A stretch of DNA of 64,000 nucleotides from Diphasiastrum complanatum (taxonomy: Eukaryota; Streptophyta; Lycopodiopsida; Lycopodiales; Lycopodiaceae): positions 44,030,604 to 44,094,603 of the forward strand of contig CM055103.1 in the NCBI GenBank assembly GCA_029204225.1, read 5' to 3'. The notes below the pieces were generated by a model. That model was not told the DNA's origin and searched no databases. It saw only the letters and a list, made by a program, of their open reading frames with translations. The first letter of the stretch is position 1. The number at the start of each line of letters is the position of its first letter. Position numbers and translations under genes: made by a program. Of the stretch, positions 53,817 to 64,000 are shown piece after piece.

Positions 53817-54571
53817 AAGCCATGTAGATAAGCTTTCTCAGTTGACAAGAGGACTATGAATATTTTTATTGAGCTCAAGGCTTAAAGCTTCACAACAATA
53901 TAAAATTTTGTACGCAGTTTTGGCAATTATGTTGAGCTATACAAATGAAGATCCCCACTTTCAGCAATTTTTTCTCAATTAATCACTCAAAATACAAGAA
54001 ATGGATTTTGATTTGATATGCAACTTCTCATGTAATCATTCAAAGATAGAATCAAGAAAGCTCCCAAATGTAGTGTTGAAATTCTACAAGGTATCCATCA
54101 AGAAAATCTAGGTTGAGATCCAATTCTGCGAAATTATTGCTTACTTTCTATCATTTCATATATGATCTAGAATCAAATATTTTGTGATGATAACACTATA
54201 AGATTTGATACAAAAAGTATATCCATCTCTTTTGTCTAGATCATTTTCGAAAGTTGAGTCATAACATTGTTTCTTAAGAGGTGACTGAGGATAAGATGCA
54301 ATTGTGTACTAAAGATTATTTTTTTTGTAAGTATTAATTTGCAGTATTGCAACCAGAGGACTTATCGCAGAAAAGATTGCTTTCTCTTATCATAGCATTT
54401 GTTGTAAAATGACAGATGAACTCTAAATAAATGTTATTATTACAATACTTGAGGTTCCTCCTCTGCTAAGTACAAAAACTTCATGCAACAAAATCCTTGT
54501 CGCTGCTATCATTCATCTGTCATACAGAATTTACATCACTCTAATGTAAGGTTATTTCAACGTTGCCAAAT
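53817..54571. other. Downstream flank of RHL1 homologue; no gene recognised
   Basis: AT-rich sequence that on the minus strand would hold the 3' untranslated region. I could not fix a poly(A) site: AATAAA-like strings occur (for example the complement of TTTATT near 54,427) but are not decisive. Confidence 0.4.
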
Positions 54572-57500
54572 CTAGAACTATAGAAAAACAGTACAATCTT
54601 GATTTACAGATGGCACACCTAGTCCCAAGTCCCAACCCATCAACTAAATGAATAGCATGAACTAGATGTTACAGCACTCCTTAACAGATCATTTGAACAA
54701 AGATTGTCATTTTTCACTGTTAATGGACATTCTAAATTTACAGTATGTAAGTCATTGATAGAGTCTTACCTCTTGATCATCTGAAGTGCCTCCATCACTC
54801 TTGTCCAGATTCTACAACAAGAAACCAACATCAAAGTGTTTAGGCATTGAGGCCCACCATACTAAAAGTATATTAAGGTGAGTTGGTAATGAATAGGTCT
54901 GCAACTTGTTAATATGGCTTGCATTCAGGACCTTTTTGAAAGCCTTACCTCATCCAGCAAATGACTCTTCTGTCTCCCAGAGTTTCTCTTTCTTGCGCTC
55001 TCTGAACATAATGTTAAAAGGCCACAACAAGTATGTAACAGGTCAGATAGATCTAAAAACTTCAAAATTCTTGTGCATCTTATTGAAGATATTTCCCCTG
55101 ATTAACACGAAAGACTTACACAAGTTTTGGTCATCCTTGAGTGACAAGGAAAAAGTTGAAATGAAGGTTCCAATATTGTCCATGTAATTTCTGATCATGA
55201 CCAAATCAGAGGCCCTAAATAAAACATGATCTATGGGTGCAAGGCCTCATTTATATGACATTTGGACCCATCAGACTGTCCAATAGGTTTTCTTAGGAAA
55301 GGGCATTGCATCAAGGTTAGACGATAAGGCTACAAAGAGCCCCAATCTGATTTGAAGCACTGTAAGCTTTGAAGTATCCTTTGTGAGCTTTTGTCTAAGG
55401 GTTTTTGGACTCTTCGCACTAGCTACCTTCCCCTAATCCAATATGCAATAACATGCGTAAATTTGACTTCTAATAATAGAACTTCAGTTATAAACAGTTC
55501 ACACAAGCTCAATGGACCGCACTAATTCAACAATCATTCTCATCAGGCTCCTCCCCACTGTTGGCATTCTCTTAGCCCACTACCAACCATTCTAAAAATT
55601 TCTAATACTTGGGTCACAGAAATATCTTAGCTGGTCGATCATGCCCCTGATCATATATTATGCCTACCTTGGAAACTAAAGGGTTGTCCAGTAACAGGCA
55701 CCCCTGTGCCCTGTCATCGCCGCTAGGCTACCTCATCCACTTCTGACTAGCCCGAGTCACTATTTGGATACCCTTGATTTTGACAAATAGGCCCACGAGG
55801 ATCATCCTCCGCCACCAGAGAATTGCTACTGACAACACACCTAGACTGTTTTATGCTAGATCCTAGCTTATCAACACTGTACTTGACGGTTTGTGAACTT
55901 TTGATTACTAGACCTGACAATGTCTGGATAAATGCTCTTGTGATCTTTGTCAATTGTATCATGTGGACTGTAACACTGGTGGTCATATCAGGATTTCTAG
56001 ATAATTTTGGAGGATGCAATTCTTATATCGCTTGTGCTTGATCTGATTCCCATGGCAACTAGATACTCTTGACGAACATGATTCTCAATCACCTATGTCC
56101 TCAATCTATTACCCTAGACTAGTAATTACTCTCGGAGAACGAGATTCCACAACCATCTATATATCCTATGTAGTATCCATTCAGGTCCAAGGTTTGATAC
56201 ATCTTGCTCTGGCAGAATTAACAAGCCTTTGGTGAGGTTGCCATTCTACTTACAGAAATGTGCTCTACATCCATCTAACAGCTCCAACTTGGAAGCTATA
56301 TCACTTTCTTCATGACCTTCGAGATAGCTTGGTTCACTTGCTTGTTGCACCTTCAACTTTGACGATACTAACAGGAAGACTTATGCCTACACTTTCTCTT
56401 ATGCCTAAATTTTCATGCCGATGCAGTAGAGAGGTCTTATCGTGCCCTGCTAGCCTCTGCTGCACCCCTAAGTCATTAACGCTACAACACTTGGTACCTT
56501 CGACGAGATCCCTATGATTGTTGGAATAGCAACCTCAATTATCGTTCGACTGAAGGGAACCCATGCAAGTGACACATGTTTCTCGTCCTTATATGAAAAC
56601 TCTTCTATTCAAGCCACATACCTTCCAAAACATGGCTGACCTTCTCAATGTACATACCCATCTATGGGTGTCCAATGCTGCTCATCCCTAAATGTGCTCC
56701 CAGCTTCACAAACACCTACCTTTAATCCCCACTTTGGATCTTACAATGCAATCTCACAATGTGTTGGGCAGATAGCAGCCACTATATTTAACAGATTAGT
56801 CCAATTACTTGTCCATAAAATCTACATCCTTTCCTCTCCTCAAATATCCAAGTAAGCTCACTCACACAAATGGGCATAGAAAGACCACAAAAACTATCAA
56901 TGATGGGCTGCATCATTGGTTATAAATATTTCAGGTTTAAGATTATTAGACCTCATTCAGCCTAGCATTGCAACTGATGCATTACAGTACCCTATCGCCT
57001 TTATGTTAGGGCTATTGATGAGTCATTCCCAACCTTATTGGCTTGAGTCCTTGCCTGCAGCATGTAACAATGGCCCATTGCTAGGCATGCCTATGTCAAA
57101 AGCAATTAATAATCGATACAAGTATGAGGTGAACATTTTTCTTTTAAAATAAGAAAAAACAGCAGGAAAGGTTGAATGACCCCCCAAAATATGAACATTC
57201 TTAAAATATGCTCTTTTGTAAGTTAATAGGTTTTTTTTAACATTCCCGCCCATGAAATGTTGGCCCCTTAGGAAACAGGAAACGATGATAGAGAAACAGC
57301 AAATATGAAACATGAAACGTAAAACAGAAAAAAAGTGAAGCACCACATCATTTCAAAGATTGGTGCAGAACAATCTAGAATAATGCATGTGGGATACAGG
57401 AATATATGAAGGGAAAATGATTGATAGGCCAAGGTGGGAGAAATGATGTGGAGAAATGTTGATAGGTTATCTGAAATTAAAAAACAAAATTGTCAAATTG

Positions 57501-60500
57501 TTGATGCACCCAATAATTTGTTTCATCAACGCAAAAAAATCTAAAACCTGGACATAACAAGTGATAGAGCAAAGTTGGACTAAACAAACAAAATTCAACG
57601 GTGAAAGTTAAGAACAGTTTCACTTCTCATCGTGTACATATACAAGATACACACACAGGCATGTAGCATCCAACATAACAGAGATGTGCAATTTTCAACT
57701 TTACGGAGTCCACTCATAAACTCTTGGAAAATGAACACCGTCATATATAGCTTGCACTATATTCACCACATCCATACTCATGTCATGGTGCACACAGTAG
57801 CTGCAGGTCTCAAGCACAAACTTACGTCCAAATCAGTTTTCATACATTTCTGCAGCAACCAGCATATTGAGCTTGTGTCACTTCTTCGAAGGTTAAGAGA
57901 AGACTCGATCATGATCAAGGCTAGCACTTTATGTGGGTTAAAATCACTTGAACTTCGTTCTTACGTCAAGGATGTAAACCCAAATAATTTGAATCTTTCC
58001 AATATTTCCCTTTATATGAATCTTTTAAGAAAATCTGAGATGATCCAAATCGTGGTTTGGGTGCTTCATTCAAATCAGATAGTAACTTATGCTCCTCACT
58101 CTTGTATTGTTTTTGATTTAGTCTTCTTTGAACTGCTATGCCTCATGATGAGGCAATTGAGGCTGAGGTTCATGAATATTCCAAATTTTCACACTTTCTT
58201 TCTGATACATCAAAAAAGGTAGAGATCCAAAGATCCTAAAAGCAGGACCTGCCCAGAGCTTTGTGCACATCAGAAGACCTGACAGTTCCTTCCAGGGCAA
58301 AATTAGCAAGTGCTGAGAAACAATCAGCAGAAGAAAAATGAAAAGAGTTTTGATGTTTTTCTTCAGACTCCATAGGAACTACTAAGCTCCATATTTACCG
58401 TCTTCAAAAGGCTGCAGTTTTCAATATCATGAATAACGTTGTTGTCATGTACATTGAGACCCAGGGCTGCAGCCACTTTGACAGGATTCACAGACAGTAT
58501 CTTAGCTTAGTCACGGACCCCACATACTATTCATTTAGTTTCTAGAAGGAAGATTCAGACTAGAAAACGACTCTGGAAGGTTCAGGCATGACAGACCTTA
58601 AAGGTTTTGCAAGTCCATGGGTTAAGTTTTCGATTGATTTGTAAGACACTCTTTGTATAAGAACAATTGTCAACACTTTGTAAGAAATCTAGTGGAATGC
58701 CATGTAGAGTGAGAGATACAAAGCTCTTTTCAGTTGTGTAATGCAGTGTGATTCAAATTATATGGAATGTAATGAGATACAAACAGCAACTCACAAACAC
58801 ACCAGTCAATCAGGCCCTCAGAAAGTTACGAACAGCACTGCTTTTGTTGCCTATTTCATCAGATAGCCACTTGTGCCTAGAGGACTAACTCTAGATAGAC
58901 AGATGCTCTATCAAGGCAACATACCCTGTGATGATAATACTCTAGTCACTTTTTTCTCATCTCTTTGCTTGACTGCTCCACGCCTCTCAGGTTTCTTTCT
59001 ACTGTTTGCCTAGAAGGACACCAGAACAATAAAAATTTCAACTTGTCATCAATTTTCTACTAGCCTAAACCCTTTCAAAACTTGCAGGAAGGATAAACAT
59101 GTAGCATTTACAATGTTATGGAACTTTTAACCATGCTAAGCCTTACATTACTTACTGGAGGAGATGAAATTCTTTGTTTTTTTGCAGATCCTGCAAACAA
59201 CATTACCAAAAAGGAATGAGTTTGATTCTAGTTAAGAGAACTATGAAAAACCTTTCAGCTGTGCTGTAATTCAAGTTCACAAACTCAGAAAAACCTCCAA
59301 TTCCAGTGAAATCTTCTTTCCGCTTGGACAGTTTCTGCTTGGATGGCTTCTGCAAGGGACATGAAAGAGCATGTAATTAGCTGAGAGAGCAATACAAAAG
59401 AGATGTCAATCGTGGCTTTTTGGAACTGACAAAGTAGTTATCAGTAGTATTAAGTGCTGGTTTGTTGTAAACAAAATCCAATAATCAAAAGTCTTCAAAA
59501 CCAAAAAGTGAGGCCTTCATAGCCCTGCTGCCACTGTGCCATGACGAAGATTAGGGTTGAAATAAGAGGTATGTATCATAATTTCAGCCACTGGTAATTC
59601 ATGTGCATACAAGTTCACTGCTCAATAATAGCAAGGCGATTTGATGATTGTAGACCAAGGAAAACCTCTTGAACCTTGGCAAACAAGGTAATTTTAAAAG
59701 TTTCATCTTTGCTATAAAATGCGTAATTGATATCATGGGAAGATGTAAACTCCAGCAGACATGCTAAAAGAAAAGAATGATTAGGTCATGAACATAATAA
59801 AGACTAATAATCAAAATTCGTTCTAACATCTAAGGCTCAAAAGGGTTAAAACTAAAGTGCTAGAAGACATTGAAACTTTCACCTGCATGAAACGAAGAAG
59901 AAAGTTCCTAATACATCTGGCTGTCCAATGCCAACATGCATTTGAATTAATGCTTGAACAATATACCATATATAACAGCTGCTTTCACTAAGAAACGTTT
60001 TTAGCAAGCCACATGTCCAGTCCAAAGACATTTCAGAATTTGATACAATTGTTATTGATACTTAGTGGACAAAAGAGCCCAGTCTTATTTCTAACCTCTA
60101 CAAAAAAATCTCCAAGAGATGGAAGGAAATAGAAACACGTTGTCCAGATAATTTACAAGAGAAAAAACTCACTGCACACTGTGCATATAATTCACAAGAG
60201 AAAAACTCACTCCTGGCAGGCTATCTTGTGCAGCCTTTTCTGAGCTCTTCGAAGTTCTTCCCACTCCTGCAAATAATATTGAAAGAACCATGACCCGAGT
60301 GATCAACACATTGTATTTAGGTCACAGCGTTACTCGAAATTGTTAGGGATCTAAGCATAAGGTTGAAAGGTATCTTGACATCCTCATATTTATTATGGAC
60401 AAAGAAAGATGTCACAGACAATAAATCACCTTTCCTTTTGACTTCAGGACCAGTTTCAGCACATGGCTTCTGGGTCTGCACACACCGAATGGCACTTAGC

Positions 60501-62441
60501 ACGATACTGAATTCCATCATCACACTGCCGGTAGCTCCTGGTTATTATTCACTCAACAAAACGACCTGATACTGAGCAAGATAAAACAAGTATCAAACTT
60601 TCATTACCTTGTGCTCAGGACTTTCCAAATCATCTCTTGGAGAAGCTGTTCCCCTTGTTGCTTCTGAGTCACTTGTTAATGACACAGGTGTTGCTGTCAC
60701 CAAAACTTCTGCTACTTTTTCAACAGAATGGTCCTTGCTTCTAATGGAAAATTTTGATACAGAATTTGATCTGCCATTCTTGGCTTCCTCATCAGAATCC
60801 AATGACAAAGGATGATTGGTAGCTGACACTTGTTCAGCATCTGCATGCAATCTTGAATGATTACCGTGAGTCATTACAATTGCACAAACGTGCATGACAC
60901 TACTTGTCTTTGTGCCATTGATAATAGCAAAAAGTTACACCTTTATGAGCCAGTTTTTCATTTGAAATGTCAGCCTCTCCACCACTATTGTTTCTAGCGT
61001 TACTGTGATGATCCGAATCCTCACTCCCACTGCCAGAATCGTCTCCGTCTGAAGAAGTTTCTGCATAACTATGAAAAGGAGTTATACAAAAAATTATAGT
61101 TTTCAGTATGAACTTATGTCCTAGAGAGTTTTGCAAAATAGACTTTATAACTCAATGGAAGTTTGGGTTTATTTAGCACTCCTTACATGTGGTTTCTTGC
61201 TGCTGTACGCGTAGAATGTCGCAAAGATGTTCTCCTTGTTTCTTCAGCAGGCGTAGAAGTATCACCTTTATTCAAAGCACTCAGATGTCCGGAATCATCA
61301 AATTGACTTTGAATTGGATCCAAATTCGGAGATTTTGGCTCAGAAATTTGTTTCTTAGGGTCTGTGTCCTGGTGGAAATTTGAAGACCGCCCAGCTCCAG
61401 CTGCAAAGCTAAAATTTGTATGTTTTTCCTGCACCTTTAGAACAGAAAAAAGATGGTTTACTGGAGGTGCAATTACATACGCAGCAAGCCAGAGTTAACA
61501 GATATAGCATCAAGACAGCCATGATTCACTTATATCATGTACAGTGAATATTAAACACAAACTTGTTCCAGTTCACGTGGAAGAGGTAAGCGGAGCTCCT
61601 CAGGGTTCTCATCAGGACTTCCTATCCACCGTACTTCGGAGAAAACAACCTAGAAGGAGAAAATGGAAAAGTAAACAGTTGGGGTTCGGCTACATCATGA
61701 GTTAAAAGCGAAGTCAGTACTGCAAAAGTATCAATGTGTTCCCAATGTTGTGAATGTAGATGCAAGTGAATGGACGTTCAGAAGCATTTGCACCTGTAAA
61801 CTACCATTTTTTCTCAGAGAACAGACATTAAGGTGAGTATATCATGTTTGAGGCATATAAAGCATCTTATTTGATATTTTCACGCACTCAAGCAGTCTGT
61901 TCAACTTTCATAATAATCACTTCAAGAAGGTTTCACAAGAATGTACAAGGCTTTCAAATGCATCCTCGCATGTAATATTTCCAGCACCACGTGAAAAGTG
62001 CAATGTCAAATACTTATTCTTTGGATAGACGATAGTTCCAAACATCTTGAGGCGTCCCTGTGCAATGCAGAAGACTGCAACTTAGTCATCAAGGTATAAA
62101 GAGTCTCTAATCACATCTCTACGACCAAATCTCTCATTTGTGCTACATATTAGTACCTACAAATGTTCAATTTATAGATATCAAAACCAAGTGGTTGCAA
62201 CTTGCACCTGTTTCTTCACAACACTACCGAAGTAACACATTTCTTTTATTCTACCAAAGTCTATAATGAAAGCTTGCCTGAGGGAAGTCAACATATAGGA
62301 TGGGGTTTCTTGAATCCAGATTTGCCAAATCCCCAAATTTCCCCCCAGCAACAGGTGCCACAAGCCCTGGAAATGCAAACAAATACTTGCTTTTCCTCTG
62401 CCCCCTCTTGACAATGTCCTTTCCATCACAATTCAGCACCA
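54572..62441 (-). CDS. RHL1: RHL1 (ROOT HAIRLESS 1) homologue, spliced; one missing base in a conserved exon; first exon not seen
   Basis: RHL1 is a nuclear protein that works with plant topoisomerase VI in endoreduplication. Exons, right to left: 62,441-62,278; 62,057-61,948; 61,649-61,563; 61,428-61,187; 61,068-60,941; 60,840-60,608; 60,475-60,430; 60,266-60,211; 59,349-59,295; 59,190-59,156; 59,009-58,925; 55,001-54,949; 54,811-54,770; 54,577-54,572. Diagnostic family sequence: KDIVKRGQRKSKYLFAFPGL, GDLANLDSRNPILYVDFPQ, GRLKMFGTIVYPKNKYLTL, VVFSEVRWIGSPDENPEELR. A later stretch, YAETSSDGDDSGSGS, matches the family's acidic region. The C-terminal part is Lys/Arg-rich and longer than in Arabidopsis. 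All phases agree except in the second exon, which lacks one base. The last four exons rest on splice sites and phase only. The N-terminus is not recognised in the window. Confidence 0.85.
55002..58924 (-). other. Large (3.9 kb) intron of the RHL1 homologue, containing two exon-like pieces
   Basis: The donor is CAGG|GTATGT (58,924) and the acceptor TTATGTTCAG (55,002); the phase is 1 on both sides. Inside, on the same strand, 58,500-58,399 encodes VNPVKVAAALGLNVHDNNVI up to a GTAAAT donor. 58,312-58,249 has a strong acceptor (TTGTTTCTCAG), a reading LANFALEGTVRSSDVHKALG and a GT donor. Neither fits the RHL1 phase, so they are not included in the model. The rest is AT-rich with no recognised element. 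Confidence 0.55.
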
Positions 62442-62559
62442 CTGACATTAAACACAAAATTTAGAGCAAATATTGTGGCAAGACTATCCCATTGTCAAGA
62501 AAATTGCAAAGAACTCCGTTGTATTTACATAAATATAACTCCTAGTAATATTCTTCGAC

Positions 62560-63395
62560 AAGAGATTGTGAAGGAGCACTGATTGAATATTTTGAAAATA
62601 AATGCTGATATCAGCGACAAAGAGAAAAATTCTAAATCCACAATGAAAGAAATAAGAACAACCAATACATCACAATAATGCTGGAGATTAGAACCACATT
62701 CTACATAAAGAAGGATGGCAATCAAAGTGTCACCAACTTTGTAACCTGCACCACCACACTGCTCAATGACTCTTTCAAGCTCATCAATGTAAATTCCAAA
62801 AAGAGGAGGTGAAAGAAAACCGCCCTATTTCACCTCAACGGTGCTCTATATATGCTCTAAGATACATCTATCACATTGAAAATGACCTATAACTCTTATA
62901 AAGTCCCATCACTGGTAGGACTATGTCAATGGAGAAACTGAGATCGTGTAGCCTCTGCATGATAAGGGAATGTGGGACAAAGTCAAAGGCATTCTTGAAG
63001 TCAACAAAACAGCAATGAACCTACTCTCTCATCTTTTGCCACAATGAGAGCCCAAAGAGTACAGACATGGTCTATAAGAATAGCTAGCTCAGAAACCTGC
63101 CTGGCCTAGTGCATGTAGTCTCTTGGTCTCAGCTTTCGAACTTACCGTTGACTGGAGGATAGTACCATACAACTTTGCAATAACGTGCTCAATCATGATA
63201 GTGTGAACCAGAGACAACCGCATGGTTGAGGAGAGTGGCTAGAATAGGTGAGAGTATGCCAACAACATGGATCAGTGACTCAAACTCAAGGTCCTCGATG
63301 TCCCTGGTCCGATGGGCCTTCATCCTCTTAATGGCCGCCAAGACCATGTCAAAAACGAAGAAGGCAAACACATATGGATAAGGAGAGATTGACAT
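62560..63395 (-). pseudogene. LINE (non-LTR) reverse transcriptase relic
   Basis: Reading leftward: IKRMKAHRTRDIEDLEFESL (about 63,290-63,350), AKLYGTILQSTVSSKAETKR and LHALGQAGF (63,095-63,180). FVDFKNAFDFVPHSLIMQRL (62,950-63,010), LSPPLFGIYIDELERVIEQC (62,760-62,820) and DTLIAILLYVE (62,700-62,735) follow. These are the ordered RT motifs of a LINE, including the FVDF box; the second catalytic box (LLYADD in intact copies) is broken after LLY. Several stops and frameshifts occur. It lies on the same strand as the RHL1 homologue, about 120 bp upstream of its first visible exon, so probably in its first intron. Confidence 0.8.
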
Positions 63396-63686
63396 GCGTA
63401 TGTCAGTGGGTTTATCCAGTGTCCCATGCGCCCAAATGCATGCAGTCCCTCTGACTCTAGCACGTGCAAGTGCACATGCAAAAGAAGACTCTTTCTCTCC
63501 TCTCTATATTAAGGCTAGGAGGGCGTGGAGAGAGCATCATTTTGCTCTTGGCTAGTTTGGTGAGGAGAGCTCTCTGCCGATTCATTCCTAGAGAGGCTGA
63601 TTGTCTCCCTAATGCCCTGCAGTCCAGACCTTGGGTTCCACGGAGGAAGAGGGCCATTAATTGTAATCTAGATAGCATGAAGACAG

Positions 63687-64000
63687 TGTTAGAAATCCAT
63701 AAATCATAATATGGATGGACAAACTAGGATTCGAACCCAGGACCTCCCTCATACCGGATGGGATGCTCTACCACTGAGCTATCCGCCATGTTTGATAGTT
63801 CTCTCTAGAGTGTTGATTGATATTCCAACACCCCCCCTCAAGCCACACTTGGTTGGGGTCCTAGCTGTCACCTGCCCCACAACTTGGGCCACCCAACCAT
63901 GGCTTTGACACCATGAACTGTTAGGTCTAACTTGGCTCTAATACCATGTTAGAAATCCATAAATCATAATATGGATGGAAAAACTAGGATTCGAACCCAG
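63687..64000 (-). mobile_element. TRIM-like miniature LTR retrotransposon with tRNA-like promoter in the LTR (cut by right edge)
   Basis: A 144-bp LTR, 63,687-63,830, starts TGTTAGAAATCC and ends ATTCCAACA. The same sequence restarts at 63,947 and matches with one change up to the window end. The internal region is only 116 bp: CCCCCCCTC (63,831-63,839, the minus-strand polypurine tract), about 95 bp of filler, and GCTCTAATACCA (63,935-63,946, one mismatch to the Met-tRNA primer site complement). It has no coding capacity. Size and structure fit a TRIM, which depends on another element's proteins. Confidence 0.85.
63718..63790 (-). promoter_or_regulatory. tRNA-like sequence with Pol III A and B boxes inside the TRIM LTR
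   Basis: On the minus strand GGCGGATAGCTCAGTGGTAG opens a perfect D-arm/A box (TAGCTCAGTGG) and GGGTTCGAATCC is a perfect T-arm/B box (GGTTCGAATCC). About 32 bases separate them, as in tRNA genes. The anticodon arm and the acceptor stem do not pair properly. It should be able to bind TFIIIC; whether it is transcribed is unknown. Confidence 0.75.

Noticed and set aside
57632-58222. A 196-codon plus-strand ORF inside the large RHL1 intron
   Set aside because: No recognisable domain, composition expected of AT-rich non-coding DNA, and no splice or leader context.
63457-63678. First exon of RHL1 (minus strand, LTKLAKSKMMLSPRPPS)
   Set aside because: A faint resemblance to the Lys-Leu-rich N-terminus of RHL1, but no acceptable donor in phase with the exon at 62,441 and no wider match.
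63718-63790. A functional tRNA gene on the minus strand
   Set aside because: D-arm and T-arm are excellent, but the anticodon arm and acceptor stem do not pair. The same sequence begins to repeat in the second LTR at 63,978, so it is part of the TRIM.

Overview
This is a 64 kb piece of a repeat-rich, AT-rich plant nuclear genome. The evidence is plant-type Ty1/copia and Ty3/gypsy retrotransposons with initiator-Met-tRNA and Asp-tRNA primer sites, spliceosomal introns, and one recognisable plant host gene, a RHL1 (ROOT HAIRLESS 1, topoisomerase VI-associated) homologue. The species cannot be named from the sequence. A LINE next to RHL1 is of a type I associate with ferns, lycophytes and other non-flowering land plants; that is a weak inference.

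Layout. 1-4 kb: a fairly intact minus-strand Ty3/gypsy element (gag with one nonsense codon; protease-RT-RNase H open to the left edge). 4.5-6.6 kb: a decayed minus-strand chromovirus-like gypsy whose RT core is deleted. 6.8-7.8 kb: a 1 kb near-perfect inverted repeat. 8-14.6 kb: mostly unassigned, with a GC-rich repeat, a perfect hairpin, a tRNA-like SINE candidate and a copia RT relic. 14.6-16.7 kb: copia LTR plus gag/protease relic. 17-19 kb: a gypsy 5' end with Asp-tRNA primer site. 19-26.2 kb: a copia element whose leader was hit by a gypsy element carrying an unfamiliar extra ORF after integrase. 26.2-28.1 kb: inverted copia integrase and an unrecognised ORF.

29-45.5 kb is a nested stack. 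A minus-strand gypsy with its 3' LTR at the left (28,988-29,610, resumed at 40,784-40,802) contains a copia element (29,611-40,783), which contains another copia element (30,641-36,580) with intact LTRs, primer site and TSD. A further copia element (41,674-44,847) sits in the integrase of the outer gypsy. The innermost element has lost its reverse transcriptase and carries about 1 kb of non-retroviral sequence kept open in the pol frame. A related copy of that sequence lies outside the element at 27.7-28.1 kb.

45.5-53.8 kb holds a GC-motif region, a gypsy RT fragment, two opposed copia relics and a second copy of the outer gypsy's LTR. 54.6-62.4 kb is the RHL1 homologue on the minus strand. 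Fourteen coding exons keep phase throughout except for one missing base in a highly conserved exon; its first exon is not identified. A LINE RT relic lies upstream of the first visible exon. At the right edge is a TRIM-like miniature retrotransposon (63,687 to beyond 64,000) whose LTR contains a tRNA-like Pol III promoter.

Most of the window is therefore layered transposon debris around one host gene. The points most worth following are the RT-less chimeric copia element with captured sequence, the extra ORF of the 20-24 kb gypsy element, the tRNA-like TRIM, the 1 kb palindrome and the RHL1 exon lesion.
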